Below are positions 1-7,434 of a stretch of DNA of 11,758 bases, in pieces. The translations under genes were made by a program, and so were the position numbers. The stretch is from Thermoplasmatales archaeon (lineage in GTDB: Archaea; Thermoplasmatota; Thermoplasmata; Methanomassiliicoccales; Methanomethylophilaceae), in the NCBI GenBank assembly GCA_012522645.1, contig JAAYKC010000037.1, positions 1 through 11,758 of the forward strand. Reading direction: 5' to 3'. The first letter of the stretch is position 1, and every line of letters begins with the position of its first letter. The notes under the pieces were generated by a model. That model searched no databases. It had not been told where the DNA came from and saw nothing but the letters and a program-made list of their open reading frames with translations.

Positions 1-1269
1 AATCTCATCGATTCCGCATGGGTGGCAGGTCTGGGGCCCGATGCCCTTGCAGCCGTCGGATTCGTGTTCCCCCTGTATTTCATACTCGTGGGGGTGGGCA
101 ACGGTGTCGGTGTCGGTGCCGCTTCGGCCATCGGAAGGGCCATAGGAAGAGGGGAGAAGGAGACTGCCAACAAGATAGCTTCCCAGGCAGTGGTGCTGGC
201 GATCGCAGTGTCGATACTGGTCTCCGCTCTCCTGTTGGCCTTCCAGGAACCCATACTTTTCATGCTGGGGGCCGGGGATACGATAGGTCTGTGCCTGGAG
301 TACGGCACGCCCATATTCCTGATGGGGGTGTTCATGATCCTGAACGGGGTGATGGGCGGGATACTCAGGGCGGAAGGCAATGCCAAGGCCGCCATGAACG
401 CCCAGATCCTGATGGCAGGCTCCAATATGATCCTGGACCCGCTGATGATATACGATTACGGTCTGGGCCTCGGTATCGCGGGCGCGGCATGGGCAACCGT
501 GGCGGCCAGCATGATATCGTTGGGGGTCATGATCTATCTGTTCTTCTTCGCGAAGAAGAGGACGTACATCACCATGTCACTCAAGGATTCGAAGCCCGAC
601 ATGGTGATCTACAAGGACATACTCAGAGTGGGGATCCCCTCTTCCCTTGAGATGCTGATAGTATCCATAGTCTCTGCGATAATGAACGTGCTGCTGATAA
701 TGGTCGGAGGTACGGACAGCGTCGGCATATATGTCTCGGTATGGAGGCTCATAATGCTGGCCATGATACCGATGATGGCGATAAGCGGTGCATCCGTTCC
801 TGTATGCGCGGCTGCCTACGGTGCCAAGAGGAAGGATAAGCTGAGAACCGCCTATTTCTTCGGGATAAAGCTCAGTACCCTGCTCCTCCTGGTGCTGAGC
901 GCGATACTGTTCGTATTCGCAGAATACGTGACTCTGATATTCACATATGCTGAATCCACTGCATACCTGCGGGACGAGATGGTGCCCTGCCTCAGGTACA
1001 TGTGCCTGTTCCTCCCCTTTGTGGGATGGGGCGGCATGTCAACGACCCTGTTCCAGGCGGTCGGGAAAGGATTCAACTCCTTCCTGTCCACGACCTTCAG
1101 GAACACTCTGCAGCTGCCTGTCTGCTACGTGCTCATCCTCACGGTCGGTACGCTGGAGTCTGTCTGGTGGGGGATAACCTCCATGGAGATCATAGGGTCC
1201 CTGGTGCCCGGAGTATGGAGCCTGATCCTGCTCGGGTCCATCACGAAAGGGATGAAGTCGGGCACATAA
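1..1269 (+). CDS. MATE family multidrug/sodium antiporter, 5' truncated by window edge
   Basis: This is an integral membrane exporter of the MATE family, which typically uses a Na+ or H+ gradient to expel cationic drugs or metabolites. The frame is open from base 1 (it reads NLIDSAWVAGLG), so the gene starts upstream of the window; a GTG at 22 lies inside this conserved segment and is not a convincing start. About 422 residues are visible against a usual 440-460, so only the extreme N-terminus and most of TM1 are missing. Hydrophobic segments alternate with short charged loops, giving about eleven visible membrane spans. MATE-like motifs include GPDALAAVGFVFPL near the start and ILDPLMIYDYGLGLGIAGAA about a third of the way in. 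The stop is TAA. The substrate cannot be told from sequence. Its 3' end is 35 nt before metG, which seems to have its own TATA box, so cotranscription is uncertain. Confidence 0.9.
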   Translation, partial: NLIDSAWVAGLGPDALAAVGFVFPLYFILVGVGNGVGVGAASAIGRAIGRGEKETANKIASQAVVLAIAVSILVSALLLAFQEPILFMLGAGDTIGLCLEYGTPIFLMGVFMILNGVMGGILRAEGNAKAAMNAQILMAGSNMILDPLMIYDYGLGLGIAGAAWATVAASMISLGVMIYLFFFAKKRTYITMSLKDSKPDMVIYKDILRVGIPSSLEMLIVSIVSAIMNVLLIMVGGTDSVGIYVSVWRLIMLAMIPMMAISGASVPVCAAAYGAKRKDKLRTAYFFGIKLSTLLLLVLSAILFVFAEYVTLIFTYAESTAYLRDEMVPCLRYMCLFLPFVGWGGMSTTLFQAVGKGFNSFLSTTFRNTLQLPVCYVLILTVGTLESVWWGITSMEIIGSLVPGVWSLILLGSITKGMKSGT

Positions 1270-1271
1270 CT

Positions 1272-1279
1272 GTTAAAAT
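1272..1279 (+). promoter_or_regulatory. Candidate TATA box for metG
   Basis: TTAAAATA matches the archaeal TATA consensus TTTAWATA at 7 of 8 positions. It ends 25 nt before the metG ATG at 1305. Archaeal transcription starts about 22-27 nt downstream of the box centre, so the transcript would be leaderless or nearly so. No Shine-Dalgarno site is visible before this ATG, which agrees. Inference from spacing only. Confidence 0.5.
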
Positions 1280-1304
1280 AAGTGTCACCTATCAGGGGTC
1301 GCTC

Positions 1305-3539
1305 ATGTCTAAGATATTCATAGGCGTTGCTTGGCCGTATGCGAACGGCGTTATACATCTGGGTCATATGGCAGGCTCCATACTGCCCCCTGACATCTTC
1401 AGCAGATACAACCGGCTGTCGGGCAACGAGGTGCTCATGGTCTCGGGGTCCGATCAGCACGGAACACCGATAACAGTCACCGCAGAGAAGGAGAAGGCCA
1501 GTCCCGAACAGATCGCTGACAGGTATCATGCGATCAACAAGAAGGCGATCGAGGACATGGGGATCGAGTTCTCGCTTTTCACAAAGACCCACACCGAAAA
1601 TCACATACGGACGACACAGGACTTCTTCCTCACGCTGCTCGAGAAAGGGCATCTCTGCAAGAAGGACAGCATGCAGTACTATTGCAGGAGCTGTGAGAGG
1701 TTCCTTCCCGACAGGTATGTCGAGGGCACATGCCCTGTATGCGGTGCGGAGAATGTAAGAGGGGATCAGTGCGATTCCTGCGGTGAGACCTTCGAAGCCG
1801 GGGACATCATATCCCCCCGCTGTATTCACTGTGACGGCGTTCCGGAGGTGAGGCCGACGGAGCATTACTTCCTGAGGCTCTCGGAGTTCAACGATGATCT
1901 GCTGGCATATCTTGAGAATAATGATTGGTGGAGGTCCAATGTGAAGACGTTCACCACAAACTGGCTCAAGGACGGTCTCCATGACCGGGCGATAACCAGG
2001 GATATGGATTGGGGGGTCCCCGTGCCGGTGGACGGCTGGGAGGACAAGGTGATATACGTCTGGTTCGACGCCGTGATAGGATATCTCAGCGCTTCCAAGG
2101 AGTATTCGGAGAAGGTCGGGGACAAGGACCTCTGGAAGAAGTATTGGCAGGACCCGGACGTCAAGCATTACTATTTCCTGGGGAAGGACAACATCCCCTT
2201 CCATTCGATAATATGGCCGGCCATGCTGATGGGGTACGGCGGTCTGAATCTTCCGTACGACATACCTGCCAATGAGTACCTCATGTTCCGCGGCGGGAAG
2301 CTGTCCAAGAGCAGGGGCGGTGCCATAGACATACCTTCGGTCCTGTCCGTGTATGACTCGGACCTCATTCGCTATTACCTCTCGGCTGTCATGCCGGATA
2401 CCCACGATTCCGAATTCTCATGGGAGGATTTCGCGATCAAGATCAATAATGAGCTGGTATCGACCGTCGGGAATTACTACCACAGATGCCTGAGCTTCAC
2501 CTATAAGAACTTCGGCTCCATACCTGAGGCAGGCGATACCTCTGAGATCGACTCGGAGATAGAGAGGGCATTCGAAGAGTATGATAATCACCTCAAAGGC
2601 TGTGATTTCAAGAAGGCTCTTAAGGCATTCATGGATCTGGCACATTTCGGGAACAAGTATTTCGATCAGATGAAGCCCTGGGCGCTCATGAAGACGGACA
2701 AGAAGAAATGCGGGGAGGTCCTCAACAGCAATCTTAAGCTGGTCAAGGCGCTGGCGGTGATGTCCTGGCCCTTCATGCCGAAATCCTCCGAGAGGATCTG
2801 GAGCTGTCTTGAGCCCGGCACCTCATTGGAGGACAGCGGGTACGCATCCATAACGGAACCGCTCAAAGCGGGGACCGTGCTGGAGAGCCCTGTCCCGGTG
2901 TATGCCAAAGTGGAGCTTCCAAAGGAAGAGAATAAAATGGAACCCAAAGAAGAGAAGGAACCGGAATCCAAGGAAGAGGAACCGGAGGATTTCGCGAAGT
3001 TCAGGAAATTGGACATAAGAGTGGCGGAGATAATCTCTGCAGAGGACCATCCCGATGCCGACAAGCTGTTCGTGCTCAATGTCGATGCGGGTGAGCCAAG
3101 GCAGATCGTTGCCGGGCTCAGAGCCTACTACACCAAGGAACAGATGGTGGGCAGGAAGGTGCTGATGGTGTTCAATCTCAAACCGGCGAAGCTCAGAGGA
3201 CTGAGGTCCGAGGGAATGCTCCTGGCCGCGGACGATGAGGATCTGGGCGGCGAGAAGGTCCTCCTCCTCAGGCCGTCATCCGATCTGCCCAACGGGACGA
3301 GGATGGATTCGGGCCTGGGATCCAAAGGGTCAAGGATAGAGTACAAGGAATTCACGGAAGCGGTCATGAAGGTGTACTCCCGCAGGTCCGCTTCAGAGAT
3401 GGGGACGGAACTGCCCGAGGGATCGCCCGACCCCGTTGTCGTCATAGCAGACGGGGACAGGACCTTACCTTTGTCAGACGGCAAAGGTTCCGTAGCGACA
3501 TTGGAGTCGGCGATAACCGACGGGGCCTCAGTAAGATGA
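1305..3539 (+). CDS. metG: Methionyl-tRNA synthetase with C-terminal Arc1p/EMAPII-like tRNA-binding domain
   Basis: This cytosolic class I synthetase charges tRNA-Met with methionine using ATP. The 744-residue reading starts at ATG 1305 (MSKIFIGVAWPYANG), the conserved start of the Rossmann fold; the frame is open upstream, but that stretch overlaps the MATE gene and is not MetRS-like. The HIGH motif is HLGH at 18-21 and the KMSKS loop is KLSKS at 332-336. Four CxxC pairs (C127/130, C143/146, C156/159, C173/176) form the two zinc knuckles of the archaeal-type connective peptide. The anticodon-binding helical domain follows. A Lys/Glu-rich linker (about 538-561) leads to an OB-fold tRNA-binding domain from about 562 (KFRKLDIRVAEI) to 675. 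A further tail of about 55 residues (691-744) is unusual. The TGA stop overlaps the start of the PHP gene. Confidence 0.97.
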   Translation: MSKIFIGVAWPYANGVIHLGHMAGSILPPDIFSRYNRLSGNEVLMVSGSDQHGTPITVTAEKEKASPEQIADRYHAINKKAIEDMGIEFSLFTKTHTENHIRTTQDFFLTLLEKGHLCKKDSMQYYCRSCERFLPDRYVEGTCPVCGAENVRGDQCDSCGETFEAGDIISPRCIHCDGVPEVRPTEHYFLRLSEFNDDLLAYLENNDWWRSNVKTFTTNWLKDGLHDRAITRDMDWGVPVPVDGWEDKVIYVWFDAVIGYLSASKEYSEKVGDKDLWKKYWQDPDVKHYYFLGKDNIPFHSIIWPAMLMGYGGLNLPYDIPANEYLMFRGGKLSKSRGGAIDIPSVLSVYDSDLIRYYLSAVMPDTHDSEFSWEDFAIKINNELVSTVGNYYHRCLSFTYKNFGSIPEAGDTSEIDSEIERAFEEYDNHLKGCDFKKALKAFMDLAHFGNKYFDQMKPWALMKTDKKKCGEVLNSNLKLVKALAVMSWPFMPKSSERIWSCLEPGTSLEDSGYASITEPLKAGTVLESPVPVYAKVELPKEENKMEPKEEKEPESKEEEPEDFAKFRKLDIRVAEIISAEDHPDADKLFVLNVDAGEPRQIVAGLRAYYTKEQMVGRKVLMVFNLKPAKLRGLRSEGMLLAADDEDLGGEKVLLLRPSSDLPNGTRMDSGLGSKGSRIEYKEFTEAVMKVYSRRSASEMGTELPEGSPDPVVVIADGDRTLPLSDGKGSVATLESAITDGASVR

Positions 3540-4186
3540 AGGCGGATATGCATATACACACGGAGATGTCCGACGGCAGCACCAAGGTGGAGGATCTGGT
3601 GGACATAGCCCTGGCGGCCGGCCTCGGATGCATAGCGGTAACGGATCACAACACGGTCGCAGCATATGATATGCTGAAGGATGACGGAAGGATAATCGTC
3701 GTCCCCGGCATAGAGGTGACATCCGCAGAGGGGCACATCCTCGGATACGGTATAACCGAGGATATCCCCAGGGGCATGAGTGTTCTCGATACCGTAAGGG
3801 CGATCCAGGAGAAAGGGGGTCTTGCATTCGCCCCCCATCCGTACAGGATGTGGTCCGGCATAGGGGAGAAGAACATAATACCGGAGTTCGACGGTCTGGA
3901 GGCCCTGAACAGGCGCTCATCCAAAAGCTCAAATGTGAAATCCCTGCGGCTTGCAAGGAAGATCGGTAAGCCCATCGTCGCGGGCAGCGACTCCCACAAT
4001 CCCGACACCGTCGGTAAAGGGTACATTGAGATACCGGACTCCTGCAGGACGTGGCAGGATGTCATGGATGCGGTCATGAGGATGGAGGCTGTGCCGTTCA
4101 GCGGGCACAGGGGCATAATCAAGTCCGTCAAGTACGGGACCAAATCGATATCGAAATGGGCCTTCCGCGGATTCAAGAGGTTATGA
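3536..4186 (+). CDS. PHP-domain metal-dependent phosphoesterase
   Basis: This 216-residue protein is a compact PHP-domain hydrolase, a fold that binds two or three metal ions and cleaves phosphoesters. Family members act on histidinol phosphate, 3',5'-bisphosphonucleotides or RNA 5' ends. The metal-ligand motifs are all present: H6 and H8 (DMHIHTEMSDGS) with D13, H38 in TDHNT, E60 in PGIEVTS, H67 in GHILGYG, H101 in APHPYR, and D152/H154 in GSDSHNP. The catalytic core therefore looks intact. The last 26 residues are strongly basic (ending WAFRGFKRL). ATG 3536 overlaps the metG stop as ATGA and no strong Shine-Dalgarno precedes it, so reinitiation by ribosomes finishing metG is likely. The substrate cannot be assigned; coupling to MetRS could suggest RNA or nucleotide housekeeping. 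The stop abuts the converging gene with no spacer. Confidence 0.9.
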   Translation: MKADMHIHTEMSDGSTKVEDLVDIALAAGLGCIAVTDHNTVAAYDMLKDDGRIIVVPGIEVTSAEGHILGYGITEDIPRGMSVLDTVRAIQEKGGLAFAPHPYRMWSGIGEKNIIPEFDGLEALNRRSSKSSNVKSLRLARKIGKPIVAGSDSHNPDTVGKGYIEIPDSCRTWQDVMDAVMRMEAVPFSGHRGIIKSVKYGTKSISKWAFRGFKRL

Positions 4187-4200
4187 TCAGAAGTCCTCTT
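4175..4200. repeat. Inverted repeat spanning abutting convergent stop codons
   Basis: AAGAGG (4175-4180) and CCTCTT (4195-4200) are perfect 6-bp arms around a 14-nt loop that holds both stop codons of the converging genes. The two stops, TGA and TCA (TGA on the other strand), form the palindrome TGATCA at 4184-4189. The arms are also coding sequence (Lys-Arg at the end of the PHP protein, Glu-Glu near the end of its neighbour), so the repeat may be coincidental. A possible role is a 3'-end RNA hairpin on both transcripts. Confidence 0.4.
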
Positions 4201-6115
4201 CAGTATCCGCTCTGAAATTAACCGCAGGACACGGTCCGAGGCAATCCCTGCACCTGATGCACATCTCGGGATCCATCTCCACCTTCCCGTTCACCATGCT
4301 CAGGGCGCCCTGTCTGCATCTCGCCACGCACAGAGAGCAGCCGACGCACTGCTCTGAGTGGATGATCAGCTCGAACATCTTCTCCATGTTGGAACGGGCA
4401 TCCTTCTCGACAGCGGCCTTCGATATTATGGAACCCTCCCTGAACACCGTCAGGAAATCCACGGAGAGCCATTCCCCGTCCGGATCCAATTCCACCATGC
4501 TCCCCAGGACATGGGCGAAGCTCCGCAGCCTCTGCAGATCCACGGGTCTTGACAGTGCGCCCTCCACACTGTACCCTATGGTGCACGGGGAGTACCCTTC
4601 CTGCATCCTGAGGGTGAGAGGCTCCTTATCAGCCTTAACGGATTGCTTGGTCAGCTGGGCCACTTCCTTGCCGGACACGTTGGAGACATACTCGCGTATC
4701 GACTGCGGCACATTCTTCCATCTCCAGAGCTGATACTCCTTCCATTCGGGGGGAAGTCCCTTGGATGACATGTATTCATTCAGGTACTCATCCCACTGAG
4801 CGTAACGGTCGGAATTCCCGGCGACGGCCTCCGCCTCGGCGATATCGGATGCGGGACAGAGGAAGCAACCTATCCTGTCAAGTCCCCTGGTGTACCATAC
4901 ATTGTACGGCTCCTTCTTGTAGAATATATAGAGCCAGACATGCAGAGCATTCCATTCCTGTATAGGGGATGCACCGATCTGCCCGGGCGTCCACGGATTC
5001 TTCCAGATGCGGGATTTGTTCTTCCTGGCCTCTGATTCATAACGTCTCTGGCCTATGAAGGACAGAACTCCGTCCGGGAAATTATTGCTTATGGCCTTCA
5101 CGGTGGGACCGAGCTTGTTCGTCTTGCAGCACCACCTGAAATCCTTTGCGGGAGGGCCGAAGAATACCAGATTCCCGAAGAAGGCATCGTCGGAGGGCCT
5201 CTCCGTTATCAGCTCAAGACCGTGGCGTCCGGCAACATCCCTGACGTGATCCACGGTCTCGGTGAACTCAAGGCCCGTATCCACGAAAAGAATTGGTAAA
5301 CGGTATCCCGCATCCAGTGTCAGGAGCAGGGTGGCAAGGCTGTCCTTGCCTCCGGAGAAGGATACAACGGCAGGCAGGTCGTTGGACTCTATGGTGTTCT
5401 TTATGAATCGGACAGCTTCGTCGCGTCTGCGCTCGATCACCCCGCGGTTCGCTTCAACGATCTCATCCCAGGTGCGGCTCACCCCGTCAGGTATCTTCTC
5501 CTCCGGTTTCACCCATTTGGTCTTGACCGCAAGTCCCCTCTCACTGTCGATCATCTCCCGGGCGGACATCCTGGCCGCGCCCGTGGCAACGGCTCTTCTG
5601 TCCTCTGAGATCACTATGACCTCATCCCCCGGCACTATGTCAGGGTGGGCATCGTTGACCCCCGGTGCCATCAGGTTCTTGCTGTCCTGAACGAACGGGA
5701 TGGCGGAATCGGCGCACACGACGTAGCCTTTGGTTGCGACCGGGGCAATCCTCATGGCGCCCTGCATCCTGTTCACCAGGACCCAGCCTTTGCCCATGTC
5801 GTATCGCAGGCTCGCCAGGGCCCTTCCTTCGCATATGATCTCATCCATCCTGTCCAGGGACGGGGCCTTGTTCAGGATGACGGCCCTGCCGGGCGGGATC
5901 AATGCATTGCCGGACCCCTCCCCGAATTGCATGTCGGCCTGTTTCCGTATGAGGTCCAGATCATGATCGAAGGCCGGCCTGATGTCGCCCGGCGGAGTGA
6001 CATCCACCTGACGGGTCCCAGCGCCGCACACGGGGCAGGTCTTCTCCTCGAGTATAGGGAAATCGCAGGGGTCGCACCATCTCAGATGATTCTTCCCCAG
6101 CCTTACTATGGCCAT
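4187..6115 (-). CDS. Multidomain PAPS-reductase-like PP-loop protein with zinc ribbon, PUA-like region and 2[4Fe-4S] ferredoxin
   Basis: The 642-residue protein has four modules. A zinc ribbon comes first (C14, C17, C27, C30 in RWCDPC and CPVC). A region to about residue 205 resembles a pre-PUA/PUA RNA-binding unit (GVNDAHPDIVPGDEVIVI). The PP-loop ATP-pyrophosphatase core has SGGKDS at 254-259 and FVDTGLEFTETV, as in PAPS/APS reductases; it carries adjacent C329-C330 and C417-x2-C420, like the [4Fe-4S] ligands of bacterial APS reductases. The C-terminus is a ferredoxin with C590/593/596/600 and C619/622/625/629. The catalytic ECGxH tail of true reductases is not seen, so sulfate reduction is unlikely; RNA thiolation or another sulfur transfer is inferred. 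I chose ATG 6115, which reads MAIVRLGKNHLRWC and has a TATA-like box 23 nt upstream; an in-frame GTG at 6130 would add five residues. Confidence 0.88.
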   Translation of the reverse strand: MAIVRLGKNHLRWCDPCDFPILEEKTCPVCGAGTRQVDVTPPGDIRPAFDHDLDLIRKQADMQFGEGSGNALIPPGRAVILNKAPSLDRMDEIICEGRALASLRYDMGKGWVLVNRMQGAMRIAPVATKGYVVCADSAIPFVQDSKNLMAPGVNDAHPDIVPGDEVIVISEDRRAVATGAARMSAREMIDSERGLAVKTKWVKPEEKIPDGVSRTWDEIVEANRGVIERRRDEAVRFIKNTIESNDLPAVVSFSGGKDSLATLLLTLDAGYRLPILFVDTGLEFTETVDHVRDVAGRHGLELITERPSDDAFFGNLVFFGPPAKDFRWCCKTNKLGPTVKAISNNFPDGVLSFIGQRRYESEARKNKSRIWKNPWTPGQIGASPIQEWNALHVWLYIFYKKEPYNVWYTRGLDRIGCFLCPASDIAEAEAVAGNSDRYAQWDEYLNEYMSSKGLPPEWKEYQLWRWKNVPQSIREYVSNVSGKEVAQLTKQSVKADKEPLTLRMQEGYSPCTIGYSVEGALSRPVDLQRLRSFAHVLGSMVELDPDGEWLSVDFLTVFREGSIISKAAVEKDARSNMEKMFELIIHSEQCVGCSLCVARCRQGALSMVNGKVEMDPEMCIRCRDCLGPCPAVNFRADTEEDF

Positions 6116-6138
6116 AGGTCTGTTGAGCACCAGGATAC

Positions 6139-6146
6139 ATATTAAA
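6139..6146 (-). promoter_or_regulatory. Candidate TATA box for the PAPS-reductase-like gene
   Basis: On the minus strand this reads TTTAATAT, an AT-rich TATA-like octamer in a GC-rich setting. It lies 23 nt before ATG 6115 and only 8 nt before the alternative GTG 6130. Standard archaeal spacing would put the transcript start at or next to the ATG, giving a leaderless mRNA and favouring the ATG start. Confidence 0.45.
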
Positions 6147-6150
6147 CGTT

Positions 6151-6161
6151 CCCCGGCGGGG
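6151..6161. repeat. Short GC-rich palindrome midway between divergent promoters
   Basis: CCCCG-G-CGGGG is a perfect 5+1+5 palindrome in the 101-bp divergent intergenic region, lying between the two TATA-like boxes and upstream of both. It could be a regulator site, but it is short, and GC-rich palindromes arise readily by chance. Confidence 0.25.
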
Positions 6162-6179
6162 GTGCGTATCCTCCTTCAT

Positions 6180-6187
6180 ATTAAATA
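6180..6187 (+). promoter_or_regulatory. Candidate TATA box for the alanine aminotransferase gene
   Basis: ATTAAATA matches TTTAWATA at 7 of 8 positions and ends 29 nt before ATG 6217. The expected transcript start leaves a leader of only a few bases, and no Shine-Dalgarno site is visible. The nonamer CATATTAAA that overlaps this box also occurs at 6138-6146, within the opposing promoter. Confidence 0.5.
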
Positions 6188-6216
6188 CGAATGATACAAT
6201 CGACCCCCGAAACCGT

Positions 6217-7419
6217 ATGGTCAGAAAGATTGTGGCTTCGGAAAGGTCCATGGCGATGGATTATGCGATCAGGGAGATATCCGTACCTGCGGACGAAGCG
6301 GCCAGGAACGGTAAGAAGGTCATCCGCCTCAACATAGGTGACCCGAACAAATGGGGTTTCGAGACCCCGGAGTACTTCAAGGCGGCATTGAGGGAGGCCG
6401 TCGATAATGTTGACAACGGCTACGGGGATTCCCAGGGGGAGCCGGAATTCCGGCGTGCCATATCCCAAAGAGAATATGAGAAGCACGGGGCCGTTGTGGA
6501 CCCTGACAAGGTATTCGTCACCAACGGTGTCGGAGAAGGGATAAACATCCTCATGGGAACGCTGGTCGACCCGGGGGATGAGATACTGGTCCCCGGCCCG
6601 GGATATCCTTCCTATGCCCAGTACATCAAGTACTACGGCGGTAAGGTCGTTCCCTACAGGCAGATAGAGGAGGAGGACTGGAATCCGGACGTGGACATGA
6701 TCCGCCGCCGCATAACGGACAGGACGAAGGCGCTGGTGATCATAAACCCGAACAATCCCACCGGGGCGGTCTACTCCGAGAAGGCGATCAGGGAGATCGG
6801 TGACATATCCGCGGAATTCGGGATACCGATCATATCCGATGAGATATACGATAAGATAACATTCGGGACGAAGTTCTATTCCGCATCACGTCTGCCCTCC
6901 GATGTGCCGAGGATAATACTGAACGGTTTCTCCAAGGTCAACCTGATGCCCGGCTGGAGGATGGGCTACGGATACTACATGGACGAGTCAGGGATCCTGG
7001 AGGATGTGTTCGAAGGGATGATGAAGCAGCTGCGTGCACGCATATGCGCCAACGTCCCGTGCCAATGGGCCGCCAAAGCATCATTGCAGGGGCCTCAGGA
7101 TTACATAGTGGAGCTTAACCGCAAGCTGAGCGAACGTGCGGATTATTCATACAAACGTCTGAATGAGATACAGGGGATATCCACGAAAAGGGCGAAGGGC
7201 TCACTGTACATGTTCCCCAAGGTGGAGCTCACCGACTGGTCAGGCAGCAAGGAGTTCGCGCTGGATCTGATAAAGGAGGAAGGTGTGGTGCTGGTCCACG
7301 GCACCGGTTTCTGTGAGGAGTTCGGAGAGGGGCACTTCAGGACACTCATCCTGCCGTCGAAGGACATCCTGGAGGAAGCCTACGACAAGCTGGAACGCTT
7401 CATGGCGAGGCATCAGTGA
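6217..7419 (+). CDS. Alanine aminotransferase (class I PLP-dependent aminotransferase)
   Basis: This cytosolic fold-type I PLP enzyme transfers amino groups between an amino acid and 2-oxoglutarate; alanine/pyruvate is the best guess. The 400-residue sequence follows, almost motif for motif as I remember it, the Pyrococcus alanine aminotransferase: VIRLNIGDPNKW, GYGDSQGEPEFRRAI, DEILVPGPGYPSYAQ, INPNNPTGAVYS and GHFRTLILPS. PLP-site residues visible are N180 (NPNNPTG), D208 and Y211 (SDEIYD), the Schiff-base lysine K240 (NGFSKVNLMPGWRMGY) and the substrate-carboxylate arginine R375. The length is normal for the family. ATG 6217 is preferred because the TATA-like box fits it; an internal ATG 11 codons downstream (MAMDYAIREI) is possible. 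Related aspartate aminotransferases share most motifs, so exact specificity is less certain than the family. The last 7 nt overlap the converging ribH stop. Confidence 0.93.
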   Translation: MVRKIVASERSMAMDYAIREISVPADEAARNGKKVIRLNIGDPNKWGFETPEYFKAALREAVDNVDNGYGDSQGEPEFRRAISQREYEKHGAVVDPDKVFVTNGVGEGINILMGTLVDPGDEILVPGPGYPSYAQYIKYYGGKVVPYRQIEEEDWNPDVDMIRRRITDRTKALVIINPNNPTGAVYSEKAIREIGDISAEFGIPIISDEIYDKITFGTKFYSASRLPSDVPRIILNGFSKVNLMPGWRMGYGYYMDESGILEDVFEGMMKQLRARICANVPCQWAAKASLQGPQDYIVELNRKLSERADYSYKRLNEIQGISTKRAKGSLYMFPKVELTDWSGSKEFALDLIKEEGVVLVHGTGFCEEFGEGHFRTLILPSKDILEEAYDKLERFMARHQ

Positions 7420-7434
7420 GCTTTCTCAAGCCTC
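7407..7434. repeat. Nested inverted repeat over overlapping convergent stop codons
   Basis: GAGGC (7407-7411) pairs with GCCTC (7430-7434). Inside it, TGAG (7417-7420) pairs with CTCA (7425-7428) around a CTTT loop. The structure covers the stop codons of both the aminotransferase gene (7417-7419) and ribH (7413-7415, other strand). It resembles the repeat at 4175-4200 in size, in GAGG/CCTC arms and in position at a convergent junction. Both arms are coding, so chance is possible. Confidence 0.35.

Noticed and set aside
18..650. A 210-codon plus-strand frame beginning with ATG at 18
   Set aside because: It is out of frame with the MATE gene, has an Arg/Gly/His-rich composition typical of a shadow frame, and has no membrane segments.
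1125..2405. A 426-codon open frame on the minus strand opposite metG
   Set aside because: It lies antiparallel to a gene with unmistakable MetRS motifs, shows no recognisable domain, and is explained by the codon bias of the plus strand.
4187..6115. Assigning this gene as cysH, an assimilatory sulfate-reduction enzyme
   Set aside because: The PP-loop core is related, but the catalytic ECGxH tail is missing, extra RNA-type and ferredoxin modules are present, and no ATP sulfurylase, APS kinase or sulfite reductase gene is nearby.
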